Shown here one piece after another: positions 30,642 to 39,150 of a stretch of 39,160 nucleotides of DNA (its first letter is position 1; every line of letters begins with the position of its first letter). The stretch is from Bacteroides sp. (lineage in GTDB: Bacteria > Bacteroidota > Bacteroidia > Bacteroidales > Muribaculaceae). Under the pieces are notes generated by a model that worked only from the letters and a program-made list of their open reading frames with translations, did no database searches and was not told the DNA's origin. The stretch lies in contig JAAVEM010000019.1 of NCBI GenBank assembly GCA_014801235.1, forward strand, positions 3,744-42,903, read 5' to 3'. The position numbers and the translations under genes are program-made.

Positions 30642-33600
30642 TACCGAATGATCACTTTTGTCGCAAATTCATGTCCTGAAGCAACCGCATATACTCCGCT
30701 GTGAGCGCCGAAGTCAAAGACATATACATCGCTGTCGACATGGAAAGACGCAACCTTACGCCCGGCGATATCAAATATATCGAAATCGCAACCGTCAAAG
30801 CCGTTGATAATGATACGCTGTCCGTCACATATAACCGAGCGGGAGTTGTCGGCAGTGCCGACGATTCCCGCAGAAGCGTCGCCCACTTTCACCGATACAG
30901 TTTTGCTCACGACACGTCCGTTGGACTCGGCGGCAAGAGTAAAGTTGTGCTCGCCTGCCGAAACGGGCGAGATGGTAAGCTTACTTCCGTCAAGCGAAAC
31001 TGTCGCATGTGTCGCAACGGCAGCATCATCTGCAAATACCGACGGCTCACCAAGCAGAGACAACTTGATGTTGGCATCAATGTTGTCGGCATCTGACACA
31101 AGCTCTGAAAGCTCAATCACTTTCTCATCATCAGATACATCCATCACAACATTTTCAAGATTGATGACAGCATCATGTTTGTCAGGGAAAATGGCAAACG
31201 CCTGGAACCAGTAATAGGGACGCAATGCGATAGTGCGCAAGATTTCACCGTTTTCCGGATTAATGAAATGAGTCCAATTGTAGCGGTAATGCCCTGAAGC
31301 GGAATCTTCTGTTGTCATCACTATAAGCTCGCCCGAGCGATCATCATAACGCAATGTTCCGTAGGTCTTTTGTTTTACGCGCGAATTCGAGCCGGTAAGA
31401 TTTGCGGTTTCCATGTCAAACACGAGTTTTATATCGCTTGCAGGAGTGCCGACCTCCCATTGATAATATTTATCTTTGGAGGAGCCGCCGGCAATGCCGC
31501 CGCCTACTGAGAACCAGATACAGTTTGTTGTGTGGCTACCAACGAACGGAGTATTTCTCCATGCGCCCCAAGAACATGTGGGGTATGACATTCCTTCAGG
31601 CAATGTTATGCTCATATCTTCTTCAATCTCAAGGGTCTCGGGATTGACGCAGGTAAACACGCCTCTGCCATCGGCTGTAGAAGCTATCCATATATGTCCG
31701 TCGGCAGTCTGCGTAACACCTTGAACGGTAACCATCGGATAATTCTTCACAACTTGATCGGTTTCTGTATCAATGGCAAAAGCTCCGGTGGCTTGCTTGA
31801 TACCGAACACATATTTACCGGCGTGTACCATGTCGCCTATCTGACCTGAATACAAATCTGCCCCGGCAGCGCCACTCTCATCAAACGCATTAATTTTACC
31901 TATCACCTCAATTTTCTCTATATCAACAATATAGATTCCATTTGAAGTGCCTACATACACTTTTTGAGGAGTTGCGCCTACAACCGCGCGACCATCCGCA
32001 CTCTTTGTCTCCTCGCCGAAAACAAGGTCATCAATGGAACCAATACGCTTCAGTGTCTTTGCATCGGCAACAACAATGCGTCCACCCCCCGGAAGAGGAT
32101 CGCCGGCATCAACAGCCTGCTTTGACACTGCGATTAGTTTATCAGCCCAGATAGTCCCATATTGCGACGTGCAACCAAATGACATTCCGGGATTTTCACG
32201 TTCATACACCTGATACATCATCTCGCCTTCAGGAGTAATGTAGTTCATGCCTCCGTTAGTGTGTCCGAACCATTCCTCATTCATGACAAGCGTACCGTCG
32301 ACATAACCGTTCTCCAGCGGAGTGGTGTCTTGATTCTCCACTTTTACAATATAAGTCTTGGTGACATCGCTGCCGTCAGTCGCCGTCAGAGTTAATTTAC
32401 ATTCACCCTCGCGATGTCCGCTCAATTCATAGAACTGAATGCGCGTATTGTTCTCGTCCCAGTAATTTACCTTATACATTGTGGCAATGTAATCAGTGCG
32501 GTCGTTACCGTTGCCGGTGAGTGTAACGTCAAAGTCGGGAATATCGGCATCGGCAGGAGTGACATCGGCAATAACTCCTATCATCTGCTTAGGGTTTAAA
32601 ACAATCGTATCGCCGACAACATCTTTTATCGCAAAGTCGGTAACCGGATGCCTTAACGCCGAAACGACATCAAACGAAGCCTTAACTTCAGGATCCCATG
32701 TTGACGAGACTGAAATGGTGGCGCTTCCCGCAACTTTAGTAGTTCTAAATGCAGTAGCATTTGCAGTAGCGACCTTAGTATCGCTTGACGCATAGGTTAA
32801 TCCTGTGTAGGTAGCATTCTCCGGGATTAAAGTAAATGCGTTATCAATTGCTGAATTAAGAGGCGCATCTATGGAAGATTTCTCAAATTCAATCCGCTCA
32901 ATCGGTATCTCAGGAGGGAGAAGCGTGAAATGGCATCGGTTGCTATATGAATAAGACGCCCCCTTGCCGGTACGCGCCCTTACATGAATATACAGCTCTC
33001 CGGCTTTATTCCCTGCATAGGTCAGTTGTCCGAATGTGGCGGCGGCAGTCGCTACTGATTTCACGATATCATTGGAATTGCTTGAAGTGATCTGGTCAGA
33101 ATCCGTGCGCCTATACCACGAATAATTAATTGCGTCGTATTCCTCAGCACGCTGAACAAACACGGGAATATAATTCTTTTCATCAGAGAGCGCGAATGTC
33201 ATCGCCTCGGGAAGAACCGCCGCCGGCTCCCCTGTTTCAGGAAGATACAGAAGATACTCAGGAGCGGAAGCTGATTCACAAGAAAGCACCAGGCAATCCT
33301 CATACTCGGTAAGCGCCCATTCTCCTGAACAATTAGTGTCATCGCCTGAGTTGTTAAACACTCCGTCGCCGTCAGCATCGATATTCAGCGTATTGCCGCT
33401 AAATGAAAAAGCAGGATCAGCAGCAAGCAAATCGAGCACATCGGCAGCCGAGGGCAATTTTGAATTGAAATTAAGCTTCAGGACCACATTGTCTATTTTA
33501 TCCACATGACCAAATTTAACAATCAGGGGCATCGAACTGCTTCCGATGCCTATGTTACGCACGCTTTTTGAAGCATCAATTCCATTTTTCGCAAAACGCG

Positions 33601-34414
33601 CAGGCATGTAAACGATTTCGCCGTCTTCACATGGAGCTATTCCTTCACCCATTCCGCCCACCATGGCGCTTTCAAACTGAGTGAAACTCCAACCGTCAAC
33701 GGCTCCGTCAACCAGTTCACGCCCAGAGAAGCCCGAGCCCGAATAAATCCAGTCCTGATCAGGATTATTGGCGCACCAATAGCTCCAATAGCCTTCATAC
33801 CACGCCGAGAGCCATTTAGGTTCATATAACGACATTCCTTTAAGCGCGTCAACCGATTCATCCATCTGCCAGCAGTCATAGTCGTATGCCGGATAACCGT
33901 AAGTGGCATAGTCGAAAGGATGCTGAATAAAATGAGAACCCGCTGCGGCATTGTCAATAGCTGCCTGAGCGAGAAGCGGGGCATTATCGCCGGGCGCCTC
34001 TTTCTGCCCCATCAAATCATTGACCTTATAGTAGTCAAAATTAATAAATTCAAATGTCTTCGCTTTTTCAAAATTGAAAAACAGATGGTTAAGGATATTC
34101 TGATTAAGACTATAACCCACACCACATAGAGTGCTGCCCATGCTACCGGTGTATTGAGTCAGCATGGAAAGCCGTGACGAATTGGTGCAAATCGCCTTCA
34201 TCATCGCTTCTCCCGTTGGTTTTTCTCCGTCTTCCCAACGGAAACCCCACACATAAGAATCTGTCCCATAGACGGCTCCATTATATTGGATAACCAAAGC
34301 CGCTCTGTTAGGACCGGTACCGGTCCAATTCTGAATCCGGTCAAAGTCTATCGGATGAGCCGAAGCCGTAAGCGCCGACAAACCGATAGCGATTGAAAAT
34401 AATTTTACCTTCAT
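30641..34414 (-). CDS. Large secreted multidomain protein: unassigned N-terminal domain, Ig-like, BtuG-like propeller, T9SS tail
   Basis: 1257 residues from the ATG at 34414, which starts the signal peptide MKVKLFSIAIGLSALTASA; an in-frame TTG 24 bases upstream adds only a poor leader. The N-terminal region (about 20-350) has conserved-looking motifs (FDRIQNWTGTGPNRAALVI, SYVWGFRW, GYWSYW) but I cannot assign it to a named family. A calcium-loop-like stretch, DADGDGVFNNSGDD, follows near 345-360, then a segment ending SYSYSNRCHF, then a bacterial Ig-like domain (IERIEFEKSSIDAP, about 505-590) and a further Ig/cadherin-like part. A DUF5074/BtuG-like propeller (about 700-1080), another sandwich and a type A sorting tail (FDIFDIAGRKV, SGVYAV, KVIIR) complete it. 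The B12 operon setting suggests extracellular corrinoid capture. The domain boundaries are visible; the ligand is inferred. Confidence 0.75.
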   Translation of the reverse strand: MKVKLFSIAIGLSALTASAHPIDFDRIQNWTGTGPNRAALVIQYNGAVYGTDSYVWGFRWEDGEKPTGEAMMKAICTNSSRLSMLTQYTGSMGSTLCGVGYSLNQNILNHLFFNFEKAKTFEFINFDYYKVNDLMGQKEAPGDNAPLLAQAAIDNAAAGSHFIQHPFDYATYGYPAYDYDCWQMDESVDALKGMSLYEPKWLSAWYEGYWSYWCANNPDQDWIYSGSGFSGRELVDGAVDGWSFTQFESAMVGGMGEGIAPCEDGEIVYMPARFAKNGIDASKSVRNIGIGSSSMPLIVKFGHVDKIDNVVLKLNFNSKLPSAADVLDLLAADPAFSFSGNTLNIDADGDGVFNNSGDDTNCSGEWALTEYEDCLVLSCESASAPEYLLYLPETGEPAAVLPEAMTFALSDEKNYIPVFVQRAEEYDAINYSWYRRTDSDQITSSNSNDIVKSVATAAATFGQLTYAGNKAGELYIHVRARTGKGASYSYSNRCHFTLLPPEIPIERIEFEKSSIDAPLNSAIDNAFTLIPENATYTGLTYASSDTKVATANATAFRTTKVAGSATISVSSTWDPEVKASFDVVSALRHPVTDFAIKDVVGDTIVLNPKQMIGVIADVTPADADIPDFDVTLTGNGNDRTDYIATMYKVNYWDENNTRIQFYELSGHREGECKLTLTATDGSDVTKTYIVKVENQDTTPLENGYVDGTLVMNEEWFGHTNGGMNYITPEGEMMYQVYERENPGMSFGCTSQYGTIWADKLIAVSKQAVDAGDPLPGGGRIVVADAKTLKRIGSIDDLVFGEETKSADGRAVVGATPQKVYVGTSNGIYIVDIEKIEVIGKINAFDESGAAGADLYSGQIGDMVHAGKYVFGIKQATGAFAIDTETDQVVKNYPMVTVQGVTQTADGHIWIASTADGRGVFTCVNPETLEIEEDMSITLPEGMSYPTCSWGAWRNTPFVGSHTTNCIWFSVGGGIAGGSSKDKYYQWEVGTPASDIKLVFDMETANLTGSNSRVKQKTYGTLRYDDRSGELIVMTTEDSASGHYRYNWTHFINPENGEILRTIALRPYYWFQAFAIFPDKHDAVINLENVVMDVSDDEKVIELSELVSDADNIDANIKLSLLGEPSVFADDAAVATHATVSLDGSKLTISPVSAGEHNFTLAAESNGRVVSKTVSVKVGDASAGIVGTADNSRSVICDGQRIIINGFDGCDFDIFDIAGRKVASFHVDSDVYVFDFGAHSGVYAVASGHEFATKVIIR

Positions 34415-34467
34415 GATCAGTTTATTTATTGTTAACAAAAAAGAAATTTATTCTAAAAAAAGCAATA

Positions 34468-35661
34468 TCAAGGATTAGGTATGCCGGGCAGCATGATGTG
34501 AAGATCCTGAGCCCGGCTGAGTTCAGTCGAAGTTTCTCCGAGCCAGCCGCAATACTGATTCACGCCCGTATACACCCGAATAAAATCGACTCCCGGAAGA
34601 TTTACCGGCATCCCGGCGTCATCTACCGCCCAAGAGATGTCGAAGGAATTAAGGTCAGCGTACTCATTTGGATGATTGTCGACATATCCCCAAGGATAAC
34701 TGTATAACACGTAGTATGAACCACTTCCACTTATATCTTCCCCGTTCCGAGCCAACAGACTTCCTCTGAAGGAAATCGCTTCGCTGTCAATCCATTGAGG
34801 ATAATAGTCCTGATTGTGAAATATATTTTTTGCCATATACCCATCAGAACCTGCATTGTCAATCCATCGGACATAATATATGTCGTCAAGACTGTTTTCT
34901 TCGTCCCCCACTATCTGACGATCAGGATTAGGACGATGATAGGTTATTTCATAGCCATGCCTGGTTGTTCCGGCATAATATTCACTTCCGGCAAGTTCAT
35001 ACCAAGCATCGTCAGGAACGCCATTACAATTCTCGTCATAACTCACCATTACTATACCCGGTTCTGCTGAACCACCCTTCTTCTCGGGTTGCAGAAGTTC
35101 ATAAAAGCAGTTACCCCATATTCTGAAATCATACTCCCCTGGAACGTTTATCACTGTATGGTCAAAACCAAAAGTCACATAGCCGCCATAACCTCCAAGA
35201 GTGATCATAATATCATTCGTTCCGGAAATCGATTCCTCGACCTTCTGAAGTATTGTCTCGTAAGTATCTCCGTTCTCGTATCGAGGCATCTCATTAACGA
35301 ACTGTCCCGGAGCAGGACAATATTCATATACCTTCGCTATATAAGGACTATACTCGATTTCCTCGTGAAACACATTTATGGAGAACGAAAAATCATAAGG
35401 CGTGTCAGGATCTATGATTTTCAAATCAACCTCATAAACTCCTTCTTCCGAAGCAATAAAAATATAGTCGCGGTCACTGCTGACCTTATTGCCATTCACT
35501 CGCCACTCATATTCATGACCGGTCAATGACGGATGCAAATACAATTTTTGCATTCGGGGAATGTAATACACATCATCAATACCCAGATTCACCATCGGGA
35601 TATTCTCAACACAACCTATCGCCGCAATCGACAGAATCAATAGCAATATAATCTTTTTCAT
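34468..35661 (-). CDS. Surface lipoprotein with N-terminal PKD-like domain, cobalamin-locus type
   Basis: 397 residues from the ATG at 35661; the frame stays open 26 codons further upstream but only this ATG gives a lipoprotein signal (MKKIILLLILSIAAIGC, Cys17) and an ATGA overlap with btuG. Residues about 30-105 form a PKD/Ig-like sandwich (LTGHEYEWRVNG, SEEGVYEVDLKI). The remainder (about 110-397) is a beta-rich domain with CPAPGQFVNEMP, ITLGGYGGYVTFGFDHT, DFRIWGNCFYE and GIVMVSYDENCNGVPDDAWYELAGS, a pattern I associate with the cell surface protein often found beside btuB/btuG in Bacteroidota. Its molecular role is not known to me; position between btuG and two secreted BtuG-like proteins suggests a part in surface B12 capture. 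The gap to the next gene is 53 bases with no convincing promoter. Confidence 0.75.
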   Translation of the reverse strand: MKKIILLLILSIAAIGCVENIPMVNLGIDDVYYIPRMQKLYLHPSLTGHEYEWRVNGNKVSSDRDYIFIASEEGVYEVDLKIIDPDTPYDFSFSINVFHEEIEYSPYIAKVYEYCPAPGQFVNEMPRYENGDTYETILQKVEESISGTNDIMITLGGYGGYVTFGFDHTVINVPGEYDFRIWGNCFYELLQPEKKGGSAEPGIVMVSYDENCNGVPDDAWYELAGSEYYAGTTRHGYEITYHRPNPDRQIVGDEENSLDDIYYVRWIDNAGSDGYMAKNIFHNQDYYPQWIDSEAISFRGSLLARNGEDISGSGSYYVLYSYPWGYVDNHPNEYADLNSFDISWAVDDAGMPVNLPGVDFIRVYTGVNQYCGWLGETSTELSRAQDLHIMLPGIPNP

Positions 35662-36815
35662 TTCTTCAAGAATGTTATGTGAGCGGGAATATCCCCTGTC
35701 CTGACGCTCCATTTTTTGCGACCGTCGGGAGAGAAACAATACAGGGTGCCTGAGGAGACATAGTTTTTCGCATCGGTTACAAAAATATCTCCGGTTTCTG
35801 GATGCACAGCTATTCCATAAGGAATTGTTATTTCCTTGTCAGTTCCGTCGGTGATAAAATTATCAGAGATAACCTCTTTAGTCCTTATGTCGATAATCCC
35901 GTAACTTATGGCATTGGACGCAGTGTAATTATTCCACTCCGTCGCATAATAATACATGCGGTCATCGAAAAATGCCATATTCGAACAAGCAACCGGTATC
36001 GTGTCGGAAACTATCATTTGATTAAATCCCGGCTTCTTCTGCATCACGTAGAGCCGGGACGGTCTGTATTGATAATCTCCTCTCGATGTCACCCATAGCT
36101 TGTTGTAGCGATCCTTTTTCAATCTATGAAGATTTATACCCACGGGGATTTGCTGCACCTGCTTAAAATCGACCATCTGAATAACCGAGACCGTGTTGTC
36201 ATAATTAGGAGCCCGATATCCTCCTGAATTTGCGACATACATATAGTCGTCAACAATTTCCATCTCTTCAGGCTGATAGCCTACCGACACTTTCCTGGTT
36301 ACGGCAAGAGAAAGCGTGTCCACCTCATAAACTGCGCCTTTGGGGGCATCCGGGTCAATAAGAACAGGACCGACATAAGAACTTACATAAGCCTTCCCGC
36401 GATAAAATCTCACATAGCGGCAATTAGGGATGTCAACCTGTCCCAGTCTGACACCTGACCGGGCGTCAAGCACCTCAACTTTGTGAGAACAGTTGACCAC
36501 CACATAAAGCTTACTCCCGTAAATGCCTATATCATTCCCCACATCTCCGAGCTCTTTTATGACCTCAGGATTCCTTTCAGCATAAAAATTGCGGGAATAG
36601 AGCCCGGTATGATAGTCATAAAAATCAAGAGTGCATTTATTCGAGCCCATATTGCCCTCGTTCACAAGATAAAACCCGCGGATAGAACCGTCGAGCGCCT
36701 CATCGCCTATTATATCATACTCCGTAGGCACCACAAGTTCGTCCTCACGACAACTTGTGGCGACCATTAGGAGCGGCAGAAAAAACCACAAAAAATATAG
36801 TTTACAAATCCTCAT
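35658..36815 (-). CDS. btuG: BtuG-like surface cobalamin-binding lipoprotein
   Basis: 385-residue lipoprotein with a seven-bladed-type beta-propeller (DUF5074/YVTN-like). In Bacteroides, BtuG sits on BtuB at the cell surface and captures cobalamin with very high affinity before passing it to the transporter. The leader MRICKLYFLWFFLPLLMVAT ends in a lipobox with Cys22, followed by REDE, an acidic stretch like the Bacteroidota lipoprotein surface-export signal. Propeller features include GFYLVNEGNMGSNKCTLDFY (48-67), VVVNCSHKVEVLDA, VGYQPEEMEIVDDYMYVANS and PYGIAVHPETGDIFVTDAKN. Both ends overlap neighbours by four bases (ATGA), so translation is coupled to btuB and to the PKD-like lipoprotein. 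The riboswitch and adjacent btuB make the functional call firm; binding residues cannot be confirmed by eye. Confidence 0.88.
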   Translation of the reverse strand: MRICKLYFLWFFLPLLMVATSCREDELVVPTEYDIIGDEALDGSIRGFYLVNEGNMGSNKCTLDFYDYHTGLYSRNFYAERNPEVIKELGDVGNDIGIYGSKLYVVVNCSHKVEVLDARSGVRLGQVDIPNCRYVRFYRGKAYVSSYVGPVLIDPDAPKGAVYEVDTLSLAVTRKVSVGYQPEEMEIVDDYMYVANSGGYRAPNYDNTVSVIQMVDFKQVQQIPVGINLHRLKKDRYNKLWVTSRGDYQYRPSRLYVMQKKPGFNQMIVSDTIPVACSNMAFFDDRMYYYATEWNNYTASNAISYGIIDIRTKEVISDNFITDGTDKEITIPYGIAVHPETGDIFVTDAKNYVSSGTLYCFSPDGRKKWSVRTGDIPAHITFLKK

Positions 36816-38812
36816 ATCTCTACAGTTACAGTGAAACGATAATTACGTTTAGGCATCGGATAATTAAGAATCACGTCATAGTCCTGACTTAAAAGATTAT
36901 TAATTTCGATAAGCCCACGCATATTTACTCTGCCAAGTTTCAAATCCTTACTCAGAGACACGTCTGACGTATACCATGGCTGAGTGTAGTTATATCTTAT
37001 ATTTTCCTGTTGGTTATATCTCTCCCCGACATATATCCACGAATAGTTAAAACTCCATCCGCGCCATTGAGCATTGACCACAGCCGATCCCGAATGATGA
37101 GGGATATAAGGAATTTGATCGCGGTAATAGTTATCAGCCCTATTGGTGATGTCGATGGCTCGCTGATAAGTGTATTGTCCTCTCAACGTGACATAAAATT
37201 CATTGAACGGATTGATAGTCAAAAAACCGGTCACATCAATGCCACGGATATCAACCAGCCCGAGATTAAGCATCGTCCAGCGGAATTGCTGCCCCTTGGG
37301 ATATGCGACAATTTTGTCCTTCACCTTATTGTAATAAACATCAGCGCTGAATCTCACAGCAGAAACGACCGACTTGGTTAATGCCCGATCATAGACAATT
37401 CCGACATTGTATTGAGTGACTCGCTCAGGCGAAAGCTTGGAGTTGCCCATATCGGCATAATATAGGTCATTGAATGTCGGCATCCTGAACGATCTCTTAT
37501 AAAACGCCCTCAATGAAAAGCTTTTATCGCGCATCGGATATCCGTTCAAGAACAATGCCGGCGAGAGAACATGTTTATTGCCGGGAGATTGTTGCCCCTT
37601 TATGTGGTCATTTATAAATGTCCCAAGAACACTCGCCTGCGCTTTGAAGCGATCCAAGTTAAGAGCTGTAGCCACTGAAGCATACTGCGAAATACGGTCG
37701 GGCTTAACAAATCCATACACATCGGCGTCCAAGGCATTCCACTGAAAATCATAGCTTGCCGATACGCGCCAATTGTCCATTATCTCATATTCATTAGCCG
37801 AAGAAAAATACACTTCTTTCTGCTTATAGAGATTGTCTATCTTCACTTGCTTATCGTCATTATTGACATAATGGGTGCGATAGAAAGCGTATTTTATATT
37901 GTTCAGCGTAGTGAAACGATTGAAGAAGCCGGTATATCGCCCTTGAACAAAAGAGTTAGTGTCCCATAGACGCTCACCGCGCCTCCACACATTATTCACG
38001 ATGGCGCCGGGCACTCCCCTTTCCGAATTATAATTGTAAGCCTTGAATGTCCATGACCCTGCCTTAAGAGCTCCGTGGGCGTTCAATTCGATGCGGGTGG
38101 CGTTAATGTCGCCGTTCTGCCTCACGGCGGTCGTGTCGTAAGCAAGCTCACCGGCAGGATTCACTCGACGGTACCGGAATTTATACTTCCCGCTTGAGTT
38201 AACCCATTCCGCGCTGAGCGATGCCGAAACTTTATCACTCAATTTCAGTTCCACTAAAGCCGACGGATTTAACAGGTCAAAGGAGCCGGTTCGCAAAGTC
38301 GCCCTCGCATGATAGTACTCATCATCCTCAAAAACAGGAACACGGGTTCTCATATAAATAGTTCCTGCCGAACCGAAATCTTTAGCCGGCTGCAGGATTT
38401 CGCTCTTTTGCCCGTTATACAAAGAGAGCGACTCCATGTTATCAAGTGAAAATTGCCCCAGATCAATCTGCCCGTTTTGGGCGTTTCCGAGTTCCACGCC
38501 ATCATACACCACTCCCGTGTGATTCGTGCCCATGGAACGAATGTTAACGGTCTTTATTCCGCCCACTCCTCCATAATCCTTAACCTGCACACCTGAAAAA
38601 TAGCGCAGCGCATCAGCCACATTATTACTGTTGAGCCGACGCAACTCCGCCCCCGACAACGTCTGTACCGGAATAATGTCGCGGTTCACATGAGCGGCGC
38701 TCACAGTCACCTCGCTCAAGTGTATGGAAGTCGTGTCCTCAGCCTCTTCAGCCGAAATTCCACCACAAGCGCCAATTAAAACGATTACCGACAGTAAAAC
38801 TCTATATGTCAT
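36812..38812 (-). CDS. btuB: BtuB-type TonB-dependent outer-membrane cobalamin transporter
   Basis: 666-residue outer-membrane receptor that imports cobalamin using TonB energy. The ATG at 38812 starts the signal peptide MTYRVLLSVIVLIGACGGIS; an in-frame TTG 45 bases upstream gives no better leader. A TonB-box-like segment (HLSEVTVSA) leads into the plug domain (about 45-150: LRYFSGVQVKDYGGVGGIKT, VNIRSMG, YDGVELGNAQNGQIDLGQ), followed by a 22-strand-type barrel with alternating aromatic strands and a final beta-strand, YRFTVTVEI. There is no N-terminal carboxypeptidase-like domain, which separates it from SusC-type receptors and fits the simpler BtuB form of about 600-690 residues. It is the first gene after the cobalamin riboswitch and overlaps btuG by four bases. 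Confidence 0.92.
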   Translation of the reverse strand: MTYRVLLSVIVLIGACGGISAEEAEDTTSIHLSEVTVSAAHVNRDIIPVQTLSGAELRRLNSNNVADALRYFSGVQVKDYGGVGGIKTVNIRSMGTNHTGVVYDGVELGNAQNGQIDLGQFSLDNMESLSLYNGQKSEILQPAKDFGSAGTIYMRTRVPVFEDDEYYHARATLRTGSFDLLNPSALVELKLSDKVSASLSAEWVNSSGKYKFRYRRVNPAGELAYDTTAVRQNGDINATRIELNAHGALKAGSWTFKAYNYNSERGVPGAIVNNVWRRGERLWDTNSFVQGRYTGFFNRFTTLNNIKYAFYRTHYVNNDDKQVKIDNLYKQKEVYFSSANEYEIMDNWRVSASYDFQWNALDADVYGFVKPDRISQYASVATALNLDRFKAQASVLGTFINDHIKGQQSPGNKHVLSPALFLNGYPMRDKSFSLRAFYKRSFRMPTFNDLYYADMGNSKLSPERVTQYNVGIVYDRALTKSVVSAVRFSADVYYNKVKDKIVAYPKGQQFRWTMLNLGLVDIRGIDVTGFLTINPFNEFYVTLRGQYTYQRAIDITNRADNYYRDQIPYIPHHSGSAVVNAQWRGWSFNYSWIYVGERYNQQENIRYNYTQPWYTSDVSLSKDLKLGRVNMRGLIEINNLLSQDYDVILNYPMPKRNYRFTVTVEI

Positions 38813-38828
38813 TTTTAATCTTATAATT

Positions 38829-38897
38829 ACCAAATAAGAAACCCGCCGAAGCGCCAATCAAGGCACGTCAACGGGATATAGGCAATTCTTATTTGGT
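38829..38897 (-). promoter_or_regulatory. 12-bp leader hairpin between riboswitch and btuB (expression-platform candidate)
   Basis: ACCAAATAAGAA (minus strand, plus positions 38886-38897) pairs perfectly with TTCTTATTTGGT (plus positions 38829-38840) across 45 bases that contain a small CGC-TTCG-GCG hairpin. The 3' arm ends 16 bases before the btuB ATG. A competing hairpin, GGTCA-TAG-TGACC (38895-38907), shares three bases with the stem. No T-run follows the stem, so control of translation rather than termination is more likely. Confidence 0.55.
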
Positions 38898-38984
38898 CAC
38901 TATGACCGATATAAGAATGACATAGCTGCACATAAAAACAACCGGAAGTCCTACCCATAGTCCCGTGGGCGATTTCATCTATTA

Positions 38985-39150
38985 CTAAATGGCAGGTCTT
39001 CTGACTTATCCCCGGTAAAATCGCGCCTTCTCAAAGCCGAGGGCTTCAATGGCACATATGCGATTACCTAATCATGGGACTTACAGCAGCGGGTACTGTT
39101 CCGGACTCTCACCGGATTCCCTTTTAAATTTCCAGAAATCAAGCATTCAA
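38985..39150 (-). ncRNA. Cobalamin (AdoCbl-type) riboswitch
   Basis: Read on the minus strand, the conserved core appears in order: AAAGGGAATCCGGTGAGAG (plus positions about 39105-39123), the ACCCGCTGCTGTAA element (39081 onward), GCCATTG (39047-39053) and the B12 box AAGTCAGAAGACCTGCC (38991-39007). It binds cobalamin and represses the downstream transport genes. The outer P1 arm may reach past about 39150, and the promoter lies beyond the right edge. The rest of the 348 bases before btuB holds the leader: a weak hairpin near 38943-38970 followed by TTGTTTTT (38931-38941) that could be a minor terminator, then the 12-bp hairpin. No gene is seen in it. Confidence 0.95.

Noticed and set aside
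34311-34326. Perfect 16-bp palindrome GGACCGGTACCGGTCC inside the large DUF5074 gene
   Set aside because: It results from a Thr-Gly-Thr-Gly codon repeat (ACCGGT twice, itself palindromic) within a coding domain; no regulatory meaning is needed.
34415-34467. T-rich run between the PKD-like lipoprotein gene and the large DUF5074 gene as a terminator
   Set aside because: There is no stem before the TTTTTTT run, so it is unlikely to end transcription within the operon.
38955-38965. An 11-base GGGACTATGGG shared, in opposite orientation, by the riboswitch leader and the octamer repeat near 29231
   Set aside because: Short, A/T/G-simple and in unrelated contexts; most likely chance.
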